This document shows positions 1 through 6,201 of a stretch of DNA of 6,201 nucleotides, one piece after another. The DNA lies in the NCBI GenBank assembly GCA_937974415.1, contig CALJXB010000360.1, positions 1 to 6,201 of the forward strand, read 5' to 3'. The position numbers were made by a program, and so were the translations under genes. The stretch is from an uncultured Kiloniellales bacterium (GTDB lineage Bacteria > Pseudomonadota > Alphaproteobacteria > Kiloniellales > JAKSDN01). The notes below the pieces were generated by a model. The model made no database searches, was not told the origin of the DNA, and worked only from the letters and a program-made list of their open reading frames with translations. Each line of letters starts with the position of its first letter. Positions within the stretch are counted from its first letter, which is position 1.

Positions 1-473
1 TCGGGTATGGAATGGGTGAGCGTGATCAGCTGAATGCGGAACGGCCCGACCTCGAAGCTGCCGGAGAGCGGCACCTCGACGATCTCGGCCTCGTCTTCCC
101 AGCCGAACTCGGCCAGCTTGCCGCGCACCAGCTTGGCGGTGAACTGGGTAGCATAGATCGGGCAGCGCAGCCGCGGCCAGAGGTAGGGCACCGCGCCGAT
201 GTGGTCCTCGTGGGCGTGGGTCAGCACCAGGCCCGCCAGCCGGTCGCAGCGCCCGACGATGAAATCCGGGTCGGCCATGAGGATGTCGTAGCCGGGCGCC
301 CCGGCGTCGGAAAAGGTGATGCCGAGATCCACCATCAGCCACTGACCGTCGTGGCCATAGAGGTTGAGGTTCATGCCAATCTCGCCGGTTCCGCCGAGCG
401 GCAGGAAGTAGAGGTCCTCGGTGCCGGGCACGCCCACATCGTCGCCCACATCGTCGCTCCGGCGGCCGGTCAT
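1..473 (-). CDS. rnj: Ribonuclease J (metallo-beta-lactamase/beta-CASP ribonuclease), 3' end outside window
   Basis: RNase J combines endoribonuclease and 5'-3' exoribonuclease activity in mRNA decay and rRNA maturation in the cytoplasm, using two Zn ions. Only the first 157 codons are present, against a usual length of about 550, so the beta-CASP and C-terminal domains lie beyond the left edge. Visible are the family signature FLPLGGTGEIGMN (residues 23-35), the metal-binding HAHEDH motif (86-91) followed by IGAVPYL, and HSIP (154-157), whose His is a further metal ligand. HSIP followed by D is typical of RNase J and separates it from RNase Z and glyoxalase II. The ATG start at 473 overlaps the coaX TGA as ATGA, and the conserved core begins about 20 residues later. 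The leader is acidic and carries a DDVGDDVG repeat. No strong Shine-Dalgarno is seen, so coupling to coaX is likely. Some alphaproteobacterial annotations call this gene a generic MBL-fold hydrolase. Confidence 0.93.
   Translation of the reverse strand, partial: MTGRRSDDVGDDVGVPGTEDLYFLPLGGTGEIGMNLNLYGHDGQWLMVDLGITFSDAGAPGYDILMADPDFIVGRCDRLAGLVLTHAHEDHIGAVPYLWPRLRCPIYATQFTAKLVRGKLAEFGWEDEAEIVEVPLSGSFEVGPFRIQLITLTHSIP
431..457. repeat. 12-bp tandem duplication in the rnj leader (2.25 copies)
   Basis: The 12-mer CGCCCACATCGT (plus strand) occurs twice head to tail and continues for three more matching bases. It is in frame in rnj and produces DDVGDDVG at residues 7-14, ahead of the conserved metallo-beta-lactamase core. 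It looks like a small in-frame slippage duplication in a tolerant N-terminal leader, not a regulatory repeat; that reading is inference. Confidence 0.8.
470..473 (-). other. ATGA stop/start overlap, coaX-rnj
   Basis: The last base of the rnj ATG and the coaX TGA share the tetranucleotide ATGA. Upstream of the ATG only a weak GGGA-type match to Shine-Dalgarno is present, so terminating ribosomes on coaX probably re-initiate on rnj. The overlap is seen directly; the coupling is inferred. Confidence 0.75.
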
Positions 474-1249
474 GCGGCGGTCCCGCGGTTTATTTCGTGA
501 ATGAGCGCCAGGCCGCGCAAGGTCAGGTCGGGATCGACCTCATCGATGGCGTCGCAGGCGTCTGCATAGATCGACGCCAGGCCGCCGGTGGCCACGACCC
601 GCATGGCGCCGCCGTACTCCGCCTTGATGCGCGTCACCAGGCCCTCGATGAGGCCGACGTAGCCCCAATAGATGCCCGACTTCATGGCCGGAACCGTGTC
701 CTTGCCGATGACGCTCTCCGGCCGCTCCACAGGGACTCGCGGCAGCAGCGCCGCGGCCCGGTGAAGGGCCTCGACGGAATGCTGCACGGCCGGCGCGATG
801 ACGCCGCCCTCGTAGGCCCCGTCGGCGCCGACCACGTCGAAGGTGGTGGCGGTGCCGAAGTCGATGACGATGAGCGGGCCACCGAAGGCCCGGTGGGCAG
901 CCACTGCGTTCACCAGGCGATCGGCGCCGACCGTGGCCGCGCTGGCGGTGCGCACCTCGATCCCCAGGTCCACCTCCGGCGCGCCGACGATCAGGGGCTC
1001 GGTCTCGAAATAGCGCCGGCACAAGGTCTCCAGGGCATGGCTCGCAGCGGGCACCACGTTGGCCAGGATGGCGCCGTCGACCTGGTCCGGGGTGAGGTCA
1101 TCGAGGGCCATGAGTTGGGTAAGCCAGACCGCGTATTCGTCAGCGGTGCGCTTGGCGTCGCTGGAAGCGCGCCACCGGCCGCGCAGCTCCCCGTCCCGGT
1201 AGACAGCGAAGACCACGTTGGTGTTGCCGGAATCGATCGCGAGCAGCAT
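470..1249 (-). CDS. coaX: Type III pantothenate kinase (CoaX)
   Basis: Phosphorylates pantothenate to 4'-phosphopantothenate with ATP, the first step of CoA synthesis, in the cytosol. Type III enzymes belong to the ASKHA fold, need a monovalent cation and are not feedback-inhibited by CoA as type I enzymes are. At 259 residues the length is normal. Visible motifs are the N-terminal phosphate-binding DSGNTN (D6-N11), GADR (108-111), IDFGTATTFD (129-138), GGVIAP (148-153), LPRV (169-172), the segment around SGIYWGYVG (191-199), and ATGG (220-223). D6, D110 and D130 match the three active-site aspartates of the family. One oddity is A154 where the family usually has Gly after the IxP of this loop. 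The ATG at 1249 puts the DxGNT motif at the expected position and lies 4 bp after the birA stop. No strong ribosome-binding site is evident, which fits operon coupling. Type I or II pantothenate kinase is excluded by these motifs. Confidence 0.97.
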   Translation of the reverse strand: MLLAIDSGNTNVVFAVYRDGELRGRWRASSDAKRTADEYAVWLTQLMALDDLTPDQVDGAILANVVPAASHALETLCRRYFETEPLIVGAPEVDLGIEVRTASAATVGADRLVNAVAAHRAFGGPLIVIDFGTATTFDVVGADGAYEGGVIAPAVQHSVEALHRAAALLPRVPVERPESVIGKDTVPAMKSGIYWGYVGLIEGLVTRIKAEYGGAMRVVATGGLASIYADACDAIDEVDPDLTLRGLALIHEINRGTAA

Positions 1250-1253
1250 GGCT

Positions 1254-2027
1254 TCAGCCGATCCGGTAGACGTCGCCTGCGGCGACGTTGCGGACGCTGC
1301 CGTCCGGCAACTCCAGAATGAGCGTCCCGTTCTCGTCCAAGTCCTTGAAGCGCCCCTCCAGGCGTTCGCGCGCCAGTTCGACGCCGATAGCCTCGCCCAG
1401 GCCGTAGGCGTGGTTCAGCCAAGACTGCCGGATCGGCGCGAAGCCGTCGTCGAGCCACCGGTTCACGCGGGACATGAAATGTCGGGTGAAGGCCTCCAGC
1501 AGTCGCACCGCCGTGACGTCGCCCGGTGCGCCTTCGAAGTGCAGGCTGGTCGCCGGCGGCTCCAGGTCCGGCGGATAGGACTCGACGTTGACCCCGACGC
1601 CCAATACCAGCCACTCCATGACGCCCTCGACGATCTTCGATTCGAGCAGGATGCCGGCACCCTTGCGCTCGTTGAGCAAGACGTCGTTCGGCCACTTGAA
1701 GTGCACCTCGATCATCGGCGGCGCCACGCTGCCGATCGCGTCGCCCAGGGCAACCGCCGCTACGAAGCCGAGTTGCGCCGCCTCTTGCGGCGGGCAATCG
1801 GGGCGCAGCACGAGAGAAAAGAAGAGATTGCCCGGCAGGCTGGCCCAGGAGCGGCCGCGCCGGCCACGCCCCGCGGTCTGCCGGCGCGCCCAGACCAAGG
1901 TGCCGTCCTCGACACCCTCCTCGGCCCGGCGCATGGCCTCGCTGTTGGTGCTCTCGCAGGCCTCCAGGGCCACCAGACGGTAGGCGGGCGGCAGCTGAGG
2001 GGACTCGCTCTCCCCGCCCTCGCTCAT
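1254..2027 (-). CDS. birA: Biotin--[acetyl-CoA-carboxylase] ligase, short form without DNA-binding domain
   Basis: Activates biotin with ATP to biotinyl-5'-AMP and transfers it to the acceptor lysine of biotin carboxyl carrier proteins such as AccB. At 257 residues it contains the catalytic and C-terminal domains only. In order: ESTN (25-28), the biotin/adenylate-binding loop [11 protein letters not shown] (51-61), KWPND (111-115), KGAGILLE (122-129, with K122 as the conserved ligase lysine), GVGVNV (143-148), and a small C-terminal beta domain (about 213-252) with [10 protein letters not shown]. Residues 1-15 are a short polar leader, so the winged-helix operator-binding domain of E. coli BirA is absent and it should not act as the bio repressor. 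The frame stays open far upstream inside nuoN, but similarity starts only here, and ATG at 2027 overlaps the nuoN TGA as ATGA. No Shine-Dalgarno precedes the ATG, so expression probably depends on nuoN translation. Confidence 0.96.
   Translation of the reverse strand: MSEGGESESPQLPPAYRLVALEACESTNSEAMRRAEEGVEDGTLVWARRQTAGRGRRGRSWASLPGNLFFSLVLRPDCPPQEAAQLGFVAAVALGDAIGSVAPPMIEVHFKWPNDVLLNERKGAGILLESKIVEGVMEWLVLGVGVNVESYPPDLEPPATSLHFEGAPGDVTAVRLLEAFTRHFMSRVNRWLDDGFAPIRQSWLNHAYGLGEAIGVELARERLEGRFKDLDENGTLILELPDGSVRNVAAGDVYRIG
2024..2027 (-). other. ATGA stop/start overlap, nuoN-birA
   Basis: The birA ATG and nuoN TGA share ATGA. The bases just upstream of the ATG encode the nuoN C-terminus (AAAAMIEQ) and contain no purine-rich Shine-Dalgarno, so translational coupling is the likely way birA is started. 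The overlap is observed; the mechanism is inferred. Confidence 0.75.
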
Positions 2028-3478
2028 TGTTCGATCATGGCGGCCGCGGCGATACCCGCCGAGTCGGCAATCGGGCTCACAATCACAAAGAAGCCGACCA
2101 CGAAAACGGCCGTGGCGACGAGAATCGCAGTCATCTCCCGACCCAGCGGCCGCTCGAAGGACTCGCTCGGCTCGTCGAAATACATCAGCTTGACGATGCG
2201 AATGTAGTAGAAGGCCGCAACTACCGAGGAGAGGACCCCGATGATCGCAAGGCCATAGAGCTCGGCCTGAATCGCCGCCAGGAAGACGTAGAGCTTGCCG
2301 AAGAAGCCGGCGAACGGCGGGATACCGGCCATGGAGAACATGAAGATCAGCAGCGCAGCCGCCATGCAGGGGTTGGTCTTGCTGAGCCCCTTCAGGTCCT
2401 CGATCTCCTCGACCATGCCCTCGCTGCGACGCATGGAGAGGATGCAGGCGAAGGTTCCGACGTTCATGACGAGATAGATGGAGAGATAGACGATGATGCC
2501 CTGTATGCCTGCCTCGTTGCCGGCCGCCAGGCCGACCATCATGTAGCCGACGTGGCCGATGGAGCTGTAGGCCATGAGCCGCTTGATGTTGGTCTGATTG
2601 ATCGCGGCGAAGGCGCCCAGCAACATGGACGCAATCGAGATGAAAACGACAATTTGCTGCCACTCGCCGACCAACTCGCTGAACGGCCCCATGAGAACCC
2701 AGACCGTCAATGACATGGCGGCGACCTTGGGTGCGGTGGCGAAGAACGCGGTGACGGCGGTGGGCGACCCTTCATAGACGTCCGGGGTCCACATGTGAAA
2801 CGGCACCGCCGAAACCTTGAAGGCGAGACCGGCGATAACGAAAACGATCCCGAAAATGACGCCGAGCGAGACCCTCTCGCCGTCAAACGCATCAGGCGAA
2901 AGGATCTGACCCAACTCGGTGAAATTGGTGGTGCCGGCGAAGCCGTAGATCAGTGAGCTGCCGTAGAGCAGCATGCCCGAGGACAGCGCTCCCAGGACGA
3001 AGTACTTGAGCCCGGCTTCACTCGACCTCAGCGTATCCTTGCGGAACGCGGCCATGACATAGAGCGACAGGCTCTGCAGTTCAAGGCCCAGGTAAAGCGA
3101 GATCAGGTCGTTGGCCGAGATCATCATCAGCATGCCCAGGGTCGCGAAGACCATGAGGACCGGGAACTCGAAGCGGTCCATGGCTTCGCGCTGGGCGTAG
3201 CCGATCGACATGACGATGGTGAGCAACGCACCGATCAGCACCAACGACTTCATAAAAAAGGTGAATTCGTCGTTCACGAAGAGTCCGCCGTAGGCGTAGT
3301 CCGGTTCCGGAGAGAGGACCCAGAGGACCGCTAGCGCCACCGCAACGGCGACGACGCTGAGAATCATGACCGTGGTGGCGGTGTTGCGCCGGAGGAACAC
3401 GCCGACCATAAGCAAGGCCATACCGGCGCAGGCGAGCCATAGCTCGGGAAGCGATGCGAGGAGATCCGCGATGATCAT
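2024..3478 (-). CDS. nuoN: NADH-quinone oxidoreductase subunit N (NDH-1, complex I)
   Basis: One of three antiporter-like, proton-translocating subunits in the membrane arm of complex I, the one nearest the quinone module (mitochondrial ND2 homologue). At 484 residues it has the usual bacterial length and about 14 hydrophobic segments. The proton-antiporter core is clear: [21 protein letters not shown] (residues 120-140) with E133, K158 in [10 protein letters not shown]221 in [12 protein letters not shown]251 in APKVAAMS, the [20 protein letters not shown] segment (297-316), and K395 in the [13 protein letters not shown] segment (385-397). These correspond to the key charged residues described in E. 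coli NuoN, several at identical numbers. [11 protein letters not shown] (235-245) is typical of NuoN and distinguishes it from NuoM (VEAPTAGS) and Mrp subunits. The ATG at 3478 has an AGGAGG 11 nt upstream. It lies 16 bp after nuoM and overlaps birA by 4 bp. No frameshift or missing core residue is seen. Confidence 0.98.
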   Translation of the reverse strand: MIIADLLASLPELWLACAGMALLMVGVFLRRNTATTVMILSVVAVAVALAVLWVLSPEPDYAYGGLFVNDEFTFFMKSLVLIGALLTIVMSIGYAQREAMDRFEFPVLMVFATLGMLMMISANDLISLYLGLELQSLSLYVMAAFRKDTLRSSEAGLKYFVLGALSSGMLLYGSSLIYGFAGTTNFTELGQILSPDAFDGERVSLGVIFGIVFVIAGLAFKVSAVPFHMWTPDVYEGSPTAVTAFFATAPKVAAMSLTVWVLMGPFSELVGEWQQIVVFISIASMLLGAFAAINQTNIKRLMAYSSIGHVGYMMVGLAAGNEAGIQGIIVYLSIYLVMNVGTFACILSMRRSEGMVEEIEDLKGLSKTNPCMAAALLIFMFSMAGIPPFAGFFGKLYVFLAAIQAELYGLAIIGVLSSVVAAFYYIRIVKLMYFDEPSESFERPLGREMTAILVATAVFVVGFFVIVSPIADSAGIAAAAMIEQ

Positions 3479-3489
3479 GCCGGCCGTCC

Positions 3490-3495
3490 CCTCCT
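3490..3495 (-). promoter_or_regulatory. Ribosome-binding site of nuoN
   Basis: A full AGGAGG lies 11 nt before the nuoN ATG; its first bases come from the TGA stop codon of nuoM. It is the strongest Shine-Dalgarno match in the window and supports the start at 3478. The spacer is longer than the usual 5-9 nt. Confidence 0.7.
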
Positions 3496-5045
3496 CACTG
3501 GCCCAAGATCGGTCTTGTTAGCGAGCCAGCGAGCGACGCGCTCTCGGGGCCCTGGCCCGCGGCCGCCAGGGCCGTGTTGTAATTATCGATCAGGTTGCTG
3601 ATCGAGGCGGCCATGATGTCGATGAAGGACGCCGGGTAGATGCCCATCCATAGCACCACGGCGATGAGCGGCGCGAAGACCACCCGCTCCTTCCACACCA
3701 GATCGCCGATGGTCTTGAGGTCGGCCTTGGTCATGATCCCGAATATGACCCGCCGGTAGAGATAGAGCATATAGGCCGCCCCCAACACCATGCCGCTGGC
3801 GCACAGCAGCGCTACCCCGGTGTCCACCTGGAACAGGCCGACCAGCACCAGGAACTCGCCGACGAAGCCGCTGGTCCCCGGCAAGCCGACCGAGGCCAGC
3901 ATGAATATCATGAAGACCAGGGCGTATTGCGGCATGCGCTCCACCAGCCCGTCGTAGCGCGCAATCTCGCGGGAATGAATCCGGTCGTAGACCACACCGA
4001 CGATGAGGAACAGGGCGGCCGAGACCACACCGTGGGAGAGCATCTGGATCATCGCGCCTTCGATGCCCTGCTGGGTCACGCTAAAAGTGCCGGCGGTGAC
4101 GAAGCCCATGTGAGCCACGGAGGAATAGGCGATCAGCTTCTTCATGTCCTCCTGGGCGAGCGCCACCAGCGAGGTGTAGATGACGGCGACGATCGAGAGC
4201 GCGAAGACCAGCGGCGTGAAGAGCTCCGAGGCCAGCGGGAACATGGGCAGCGAGAATCGCAGGAAGCCGTAGCCGCCCATTTTTAGAAGGACACCCGCCA
4301 GGATCACCGAGCCGGCGGTCGGCGCCTCCACATGGGCGTCGGGCAGCCAGGTGTGGACCGGCCACATGGGCACCTTGACGGCGAAGGAGGCGAAGAAGGC
4401 GAGCCACAGCCAGGTCTGCATCCCCGCCGGAAGATGGGTCGTCAGCAGGGCCGGGATGTCCGATATGCCGGTCTCGAAGAAGATTGTCAGGATGCCAAGC
4501 AGCATCAGCACCGAGCCGGCCAGTGTGAAGAGGAAGAACTTGAAGGCCGAATAGACCCGGCGCGGGCCGCCCCAGACGCCGATAATCAGGAACATGGGGA
4601 TCAGGACGCCCTCGAAGAAAACATAGAAGACGAAGAGATCGAGGGCGCAGAACATGCCGATCATGAGGGTCTCGAGGACCAGAAAGGCGATCATGTACTC
4701 CTTCACCCGCACCTTGATCGAGTCCCAGCTGGCCAGGATGCAGATCGGCGTCAGCAGAGTCGACAAGAGCACGAAGGGCATCGAGATGCCGTCCACGCCG
4801 AGGCGATAGGCGATGCCGAATTCGGGGATCCAATTGGCCTCCTCGACGAACTGGAACGCCGAGGTTCCGCGCTCGAAGCCAAACCAGATGAACAGCGACA
4901 ACACGAAGGTCGTCAGCGAGGTCCAGAGCGCCACCATGCGGGCGTTGCGCGCCATGTCCTCGGCCTCGCCGCGGATGACCAGGATAAACGCCGCGCCCAC
5001 CAGGGGCACGAAGGTAACCAGGCTCAACAGGGGCGCGTTGCTCAT
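3495..5045 (-). CDS. nuoM: NADH-quinone oxidoreductase subunit M (NDH-1, complex I)
   Basis: Middle antiporter-like proton-pumping subunit of the complex I membrane arm (mitochondrial ND4 homologue). With the chosen start it has 516 residues and about 14 membrane segments, the normal size. Visible landmarks are [20 protein letters not shown] with E145 (the E144 position of E. coli), [21 protein letters not shown] with K224, [20 protein letters not shown] with K255, [17 protein letters not shown], and [12 protein letters not shown] with E397. All proposed proton-path residues of the family are present. Three starts are possible: ATG 5045, ATG 5051 (two residues longer) and TTG 5072 (nine residues longer, overlapping nuoL by 17 bp). 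ATG 5045 is preferred because GAGG lies 8 nt upstream, the protein then begins [12 protein letters not shown] as homologues do, and the catalytic Glu falls at its usual number. The gap to nuoL is 10 bp and to nuoN 16 bp. Confidence 0.97.
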   Translation of the reverse strand: MSNAPLLSLVTFVPLVGAAFILVIRGEAEDMARNARMVALWTSLTTFVLSLFIWFGFERGTSAFQFVEEANWIPEFGIAYRLGVDGISMPFVLLSTLLTPICILASWDSIKVRVKEYMIAFLVLETLMIGMFCALDLFVFYVFFEGVLIPMFLIIGVWGGPRRVYSAFKFFLFTLAGSVLMLLGILTIFFETGISDIPALLTTHLPAGMQTWLWLAFFASFAVKVPMWPVHTWLPDAHVEAPTAGSVILAGVLLKMGGYGFLRFSLPMFPLASELFTPLVFALSIVAVIYTSLVALAQEDMKKLIAYSSVAHMGFVTAGTFSVTQQGIEGAMIQMLSHGVVSAALFLIVGVVYDRIHSREIARYDGLVERMPQYALVFMIFMLASVGLPGTSGFVGEFLVLVGLFQVDTGVALLCASGMVLGAAYMLYLYRRVIFGIMTKADLKTIGDLVWKERVVFAPLIAVVLWMGIYPASFIDIMAASISNLIDNYNTALAAAGQGPESASLAGSLTRPILGQ

Positions 5046-5053
5046 CGCCATCG

Positions 5054-5063
5054 CCTCACCCCT
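5054..5063 (-). promoter_or_regulatory. Ribosome-binding region of nuoM
   Basis: The minus strand reads AGGGGTGAGG across the nuoL stop codon. GAGG is 8 nt before ATG 5045 and AGGGG is 7 nt before ATG 5051, so it supports either ATG and argues against the TTG at 5072, which lies upstream of it. Confidence 0.6.
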
Positions 5064-6201
5064 GACCGGCAATGAGATACCAGGTGATCAGGATGACCAC
5101 CCCGATCAGCATGGCGAAGGCATAGTGATAGACGTAGCCGCTCTGCAGCCGGCCGGCCCGGCGCGCCAGGCTCAAAGTGGTCGCCGCGATGCCGTCGGGG
5201 CCCATGCCATCGATCACCGCGCCGTCGCCGATCTTCCAAGCGGTCCGGCCGATGGCCCGGGCCGGCCGCACGAAGGCCCAGTCGTAGAGCTCGTCGAAGT
5301 ACCACTTGTTGAAAATGAAGGTGTGGATCGGCCGGAAGGTGGACACCACCAGGCCGGGCAGGTCGGGCTTGGCGATGTACATGGCCCAGGCGAGCGCGAT
5401 GCCGCTCACGGCCATGACCAGCGGCAGCAGCTTGACCCAGGTCGGCACGTGGTGCGCCGCCTCGATGGTGTCGTGGCCGGCCAGCACCAGGAGCGAGTCG
5501 CCCCAGAAATCGAAGCGGCCGTCGCCGACGAACCAGTTGTAGCCGACGAGGCCGGCGAAGACCGCGCCGACCGACAGCAGGAGCAGCGGCACCAGCATGA
5601 CCCAAGGCGATTCGTGCACGTGGTCCATGACGTGCTTGTCGGCCCGCGGCTTGCCGTGGAAGGTGAGGAACAGGAGCCGCCAGGAGTAGAACGCCGTCAT
5701 GAAGGCCGCTGCGATGCCCAACCAGAAGGCAACGAGGCCGTGGGTGCTGTGAGCCCCGAACGCGGCCTCGAGGATGACGTCCTTGGAGTAGAAGCCGGAA
5801 AAACCGAACACGCCCGGGATGCCGACACCGGCCAGCGACAGCGAGCCGATCCACATAACCGCGTAGGTGATCGGGATCAGCCGCCAGATGCCGCCCATCT
5901 TGCGCATGTCCTGTTCGTCCGACATGGCGTGAATCACCGAGCCGGACCCAAGGAACAGGAGCGCCTTGAAGAAGGCGTGGGTCATGAGGTGGAAGATCGC
6001 CGCGCCGTAAGCCGAAACCCCCACCGCGAAGAACATGTAGCCGAGCTGGCTGCAGGTCGAATAGGCGATGACACGCTTGATGTCGAACTGGGTGAGGCCG
6101 ATGGTCGCCGCGAAGAAGGCCGTGGCCGCGCCGACATAGGTCACCATCTGCAGCGCGATCGGCGCGTACTCGAAAATCGGCGACAGGCGGCAGACCATGA
6201 A
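5056..6201 (-). CDS. nuoL: NADH-quinone oxidoreductase subunit L (NDH-1, complex I), 5' end outside window
   Basis: Distal antiporter-like proton-pumping subunit of complex I (mitochondrial ND5 homologue), including the long lateral helix that runs along the membrane arm. The 381 C-terminal residues are present; about 300 N-terminal residues are missing beyond the right edge. The frame is open to the edge, and the Met at 6198 is internal ([14 protein letters not shown] is a conserved mid-protein segment). Fragment landmarks are [18 protein letters not shown] (40-57) with K42, [20 protein letters not shown] (70-89) with K79, matching the conserved lysines near 342 and 399 of E. coli NuoL, then [12 protein letters not shown] (93-104) and GFSGFYSKD (133-141). 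The segment [12 protein letters not shown] (297-308) leads into the predicted lateral amphipathic helix (about 305-352), and the last transmembrane helix (about 358-377) anchors it. That C-terminal layout identifies NuoL over NuoM or MrpA. The stop is followed after 10 bp by nuoM. Confidence 0.97.
   Translation of the reverse strand, partial: FMVCRLSPIFEYAPIALQMVTYVGAATAFFAATIGLTQFDIKRVIAYSTCSQLGYMFFAVGVSAYGAAIFHLMTHAFFKALLFLGSGSVIHAMSDEQDMRKMGGIWRLIPITYAVMWIGSLSLAGVGIPGVFGFSGFYSKDVILEAAFGAHSTHGLVAFWLGIAAAFMTAFYSWRLLFLTFHGKPRADKHVMDHVHESPWVMLVPLLLLSVGAVFAGLVGYNWFVGDGRFDFWGDSLLVLAGHDTIEAAHHVPTWVKLLPLVMAVSGIALAWAMYIAKPDLPGLVVSTFRPIHTFIFNKWYFDELYDWAFVRPARAIGRTAWKIGDGAVIDGMGPDGIAATTLSLARRAGRLQSGYVYHYAFAMLIGVVILITWYLIAGQG

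Noticed and set aside
497..1321. Long plus-strand open frame opposite coaX
   Set aside because: Its composition (Gly, Asp, His, Arg-rich) and lack of recognisable motifs are typical of an antisense shadow in GC-rich DNA, and coaX on the other strand has every family motif.
1254..2027. BirA acting as the biotin operon repressor
   Set aside because: The protein starts about 15 residues before the catalytic domain and has no winged helix-turn-helix.
1218..2207. 329-codon plus-strand open frame opposite birA and the nuoN end
   Set aside because: It runs across two real genes and their junction and shows no domain or credible ribosome-binding context; it is a shadow frame.
1254..2663. A 469-codon frame that joins birA to 212 extra N-terminal residues
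   Set aside because: The extra part is the shifted frame of nuoN, Arg/His-rich with no membrane or regulatory-domain character, while nuoN itself is clearly coding there. The BirA homology and the ATGA overlap place the real start at 2027.
4332..5075. 247-codon plus-strand open frame opposite nuoM
   Set aside because: Extremely rich in Gln, Glu, Asp, His and Gly, the expected complement of membrane-protein codons read antisense. There is no supporting motif.
5056..6198. A complete short NuoL starting at the Met at 6198
   Set aside because: The frame remains open to the window edge, and the sequence around this Met is a conserved internal segment of NuoL, so the gene is simply cut by the window.
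2024..6201. Mrp-type Na+/H+ antiporter or hydrogenase-4 membrane subunits instead of NuoLMN
   Set aside because: The order L-M-N, the lengths, NuoN-specific YEGSPTAV, NuoM-specific VEAPTAGS and the NuoL lateral-helix C-terminus all fit complex I. No Mrp small subunits or hydrogenase genes are present.
1..6201. CRISPR arrays, tRNA or rRNA genes, insertion sequences, intrinsic terminators
   Set aside because: No repeat-spacer pattern, RNA gene signature, terminal inverted repeats with transposase, or GC stem followed by a T run was seen. The window is almost entirely coding, with gaps of at most 16 bp.

Overview
The window is a tightly packed, single-direction block of six genes, all on the minus strand. 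Reading right to left in transcription order they are nuoL (5' end cut off by the window edge), nuoM, nuoN, birA, coaX and rnj (3' end cut off). DNA is GC-rich throughout, with strongly G/C-biased third codon positions, so most long open frames on the plus strand are shadows. Protein sequences and the order nuoLMN-birA-coaX-RNase J point to an alphaproteobacterium, possibly of the Rhodospirillales or relatives. The class is a fairly confident inference from known gene order; the finer placement is a guess.

Right half (about 2024-6201): the last three genes of a respiratory complex I (NADH:ubiquinone oxidoreductase, NDH-1) operon. NuoL, NuoM and NuoN are the three antiporter-like, proton-pumping membrane subunits. 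The conserved charged residues expected in the half-channels (the TM5 Glu, the TM7 Lys, the TM8 Lys and others) are visible in NuoM and NuoN, and those of the distal part are visible in the NuoL fragment. All three look intact and functional over what is shown.

Left half (1-2027): three housekeeping genes attached to the tail of the nuo operon. They are a short biotin-protein ligase without a DNA-binding domain (birA), a type III pantothenate kinase (coaX, first step of CoA synthesis) and the first 157 codons of a ribonuclease J-type metallo-beta-lactamase ribonuclease. Junctions are minimal: 10 bp (nuoL/nuoM, with the preferred nuoM start), 16 bp (nuoM/nuoN), a 4-bp ATGA overlap (nuoN/birA), 4 bp (birA/coaX) and a 4-bp ATGA overlap (coaX/rnj). 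No room is left for internal promoters or terminators in the gaps, so one polycistronic transcript with translational coupling is the simplest reading. Energy conservation (complex I), cofactor attachment (biotin), CoA synthesis and RNA turnover would then be co-expressed.

No mobile element, CRISPR array, RNA gene, prophage or anomalous island was seen, and there is no gene-free stretch above 20 bp. I found no previously undescribed system; the findings are small sequence peculiarities in otherwise ordinary core genes.
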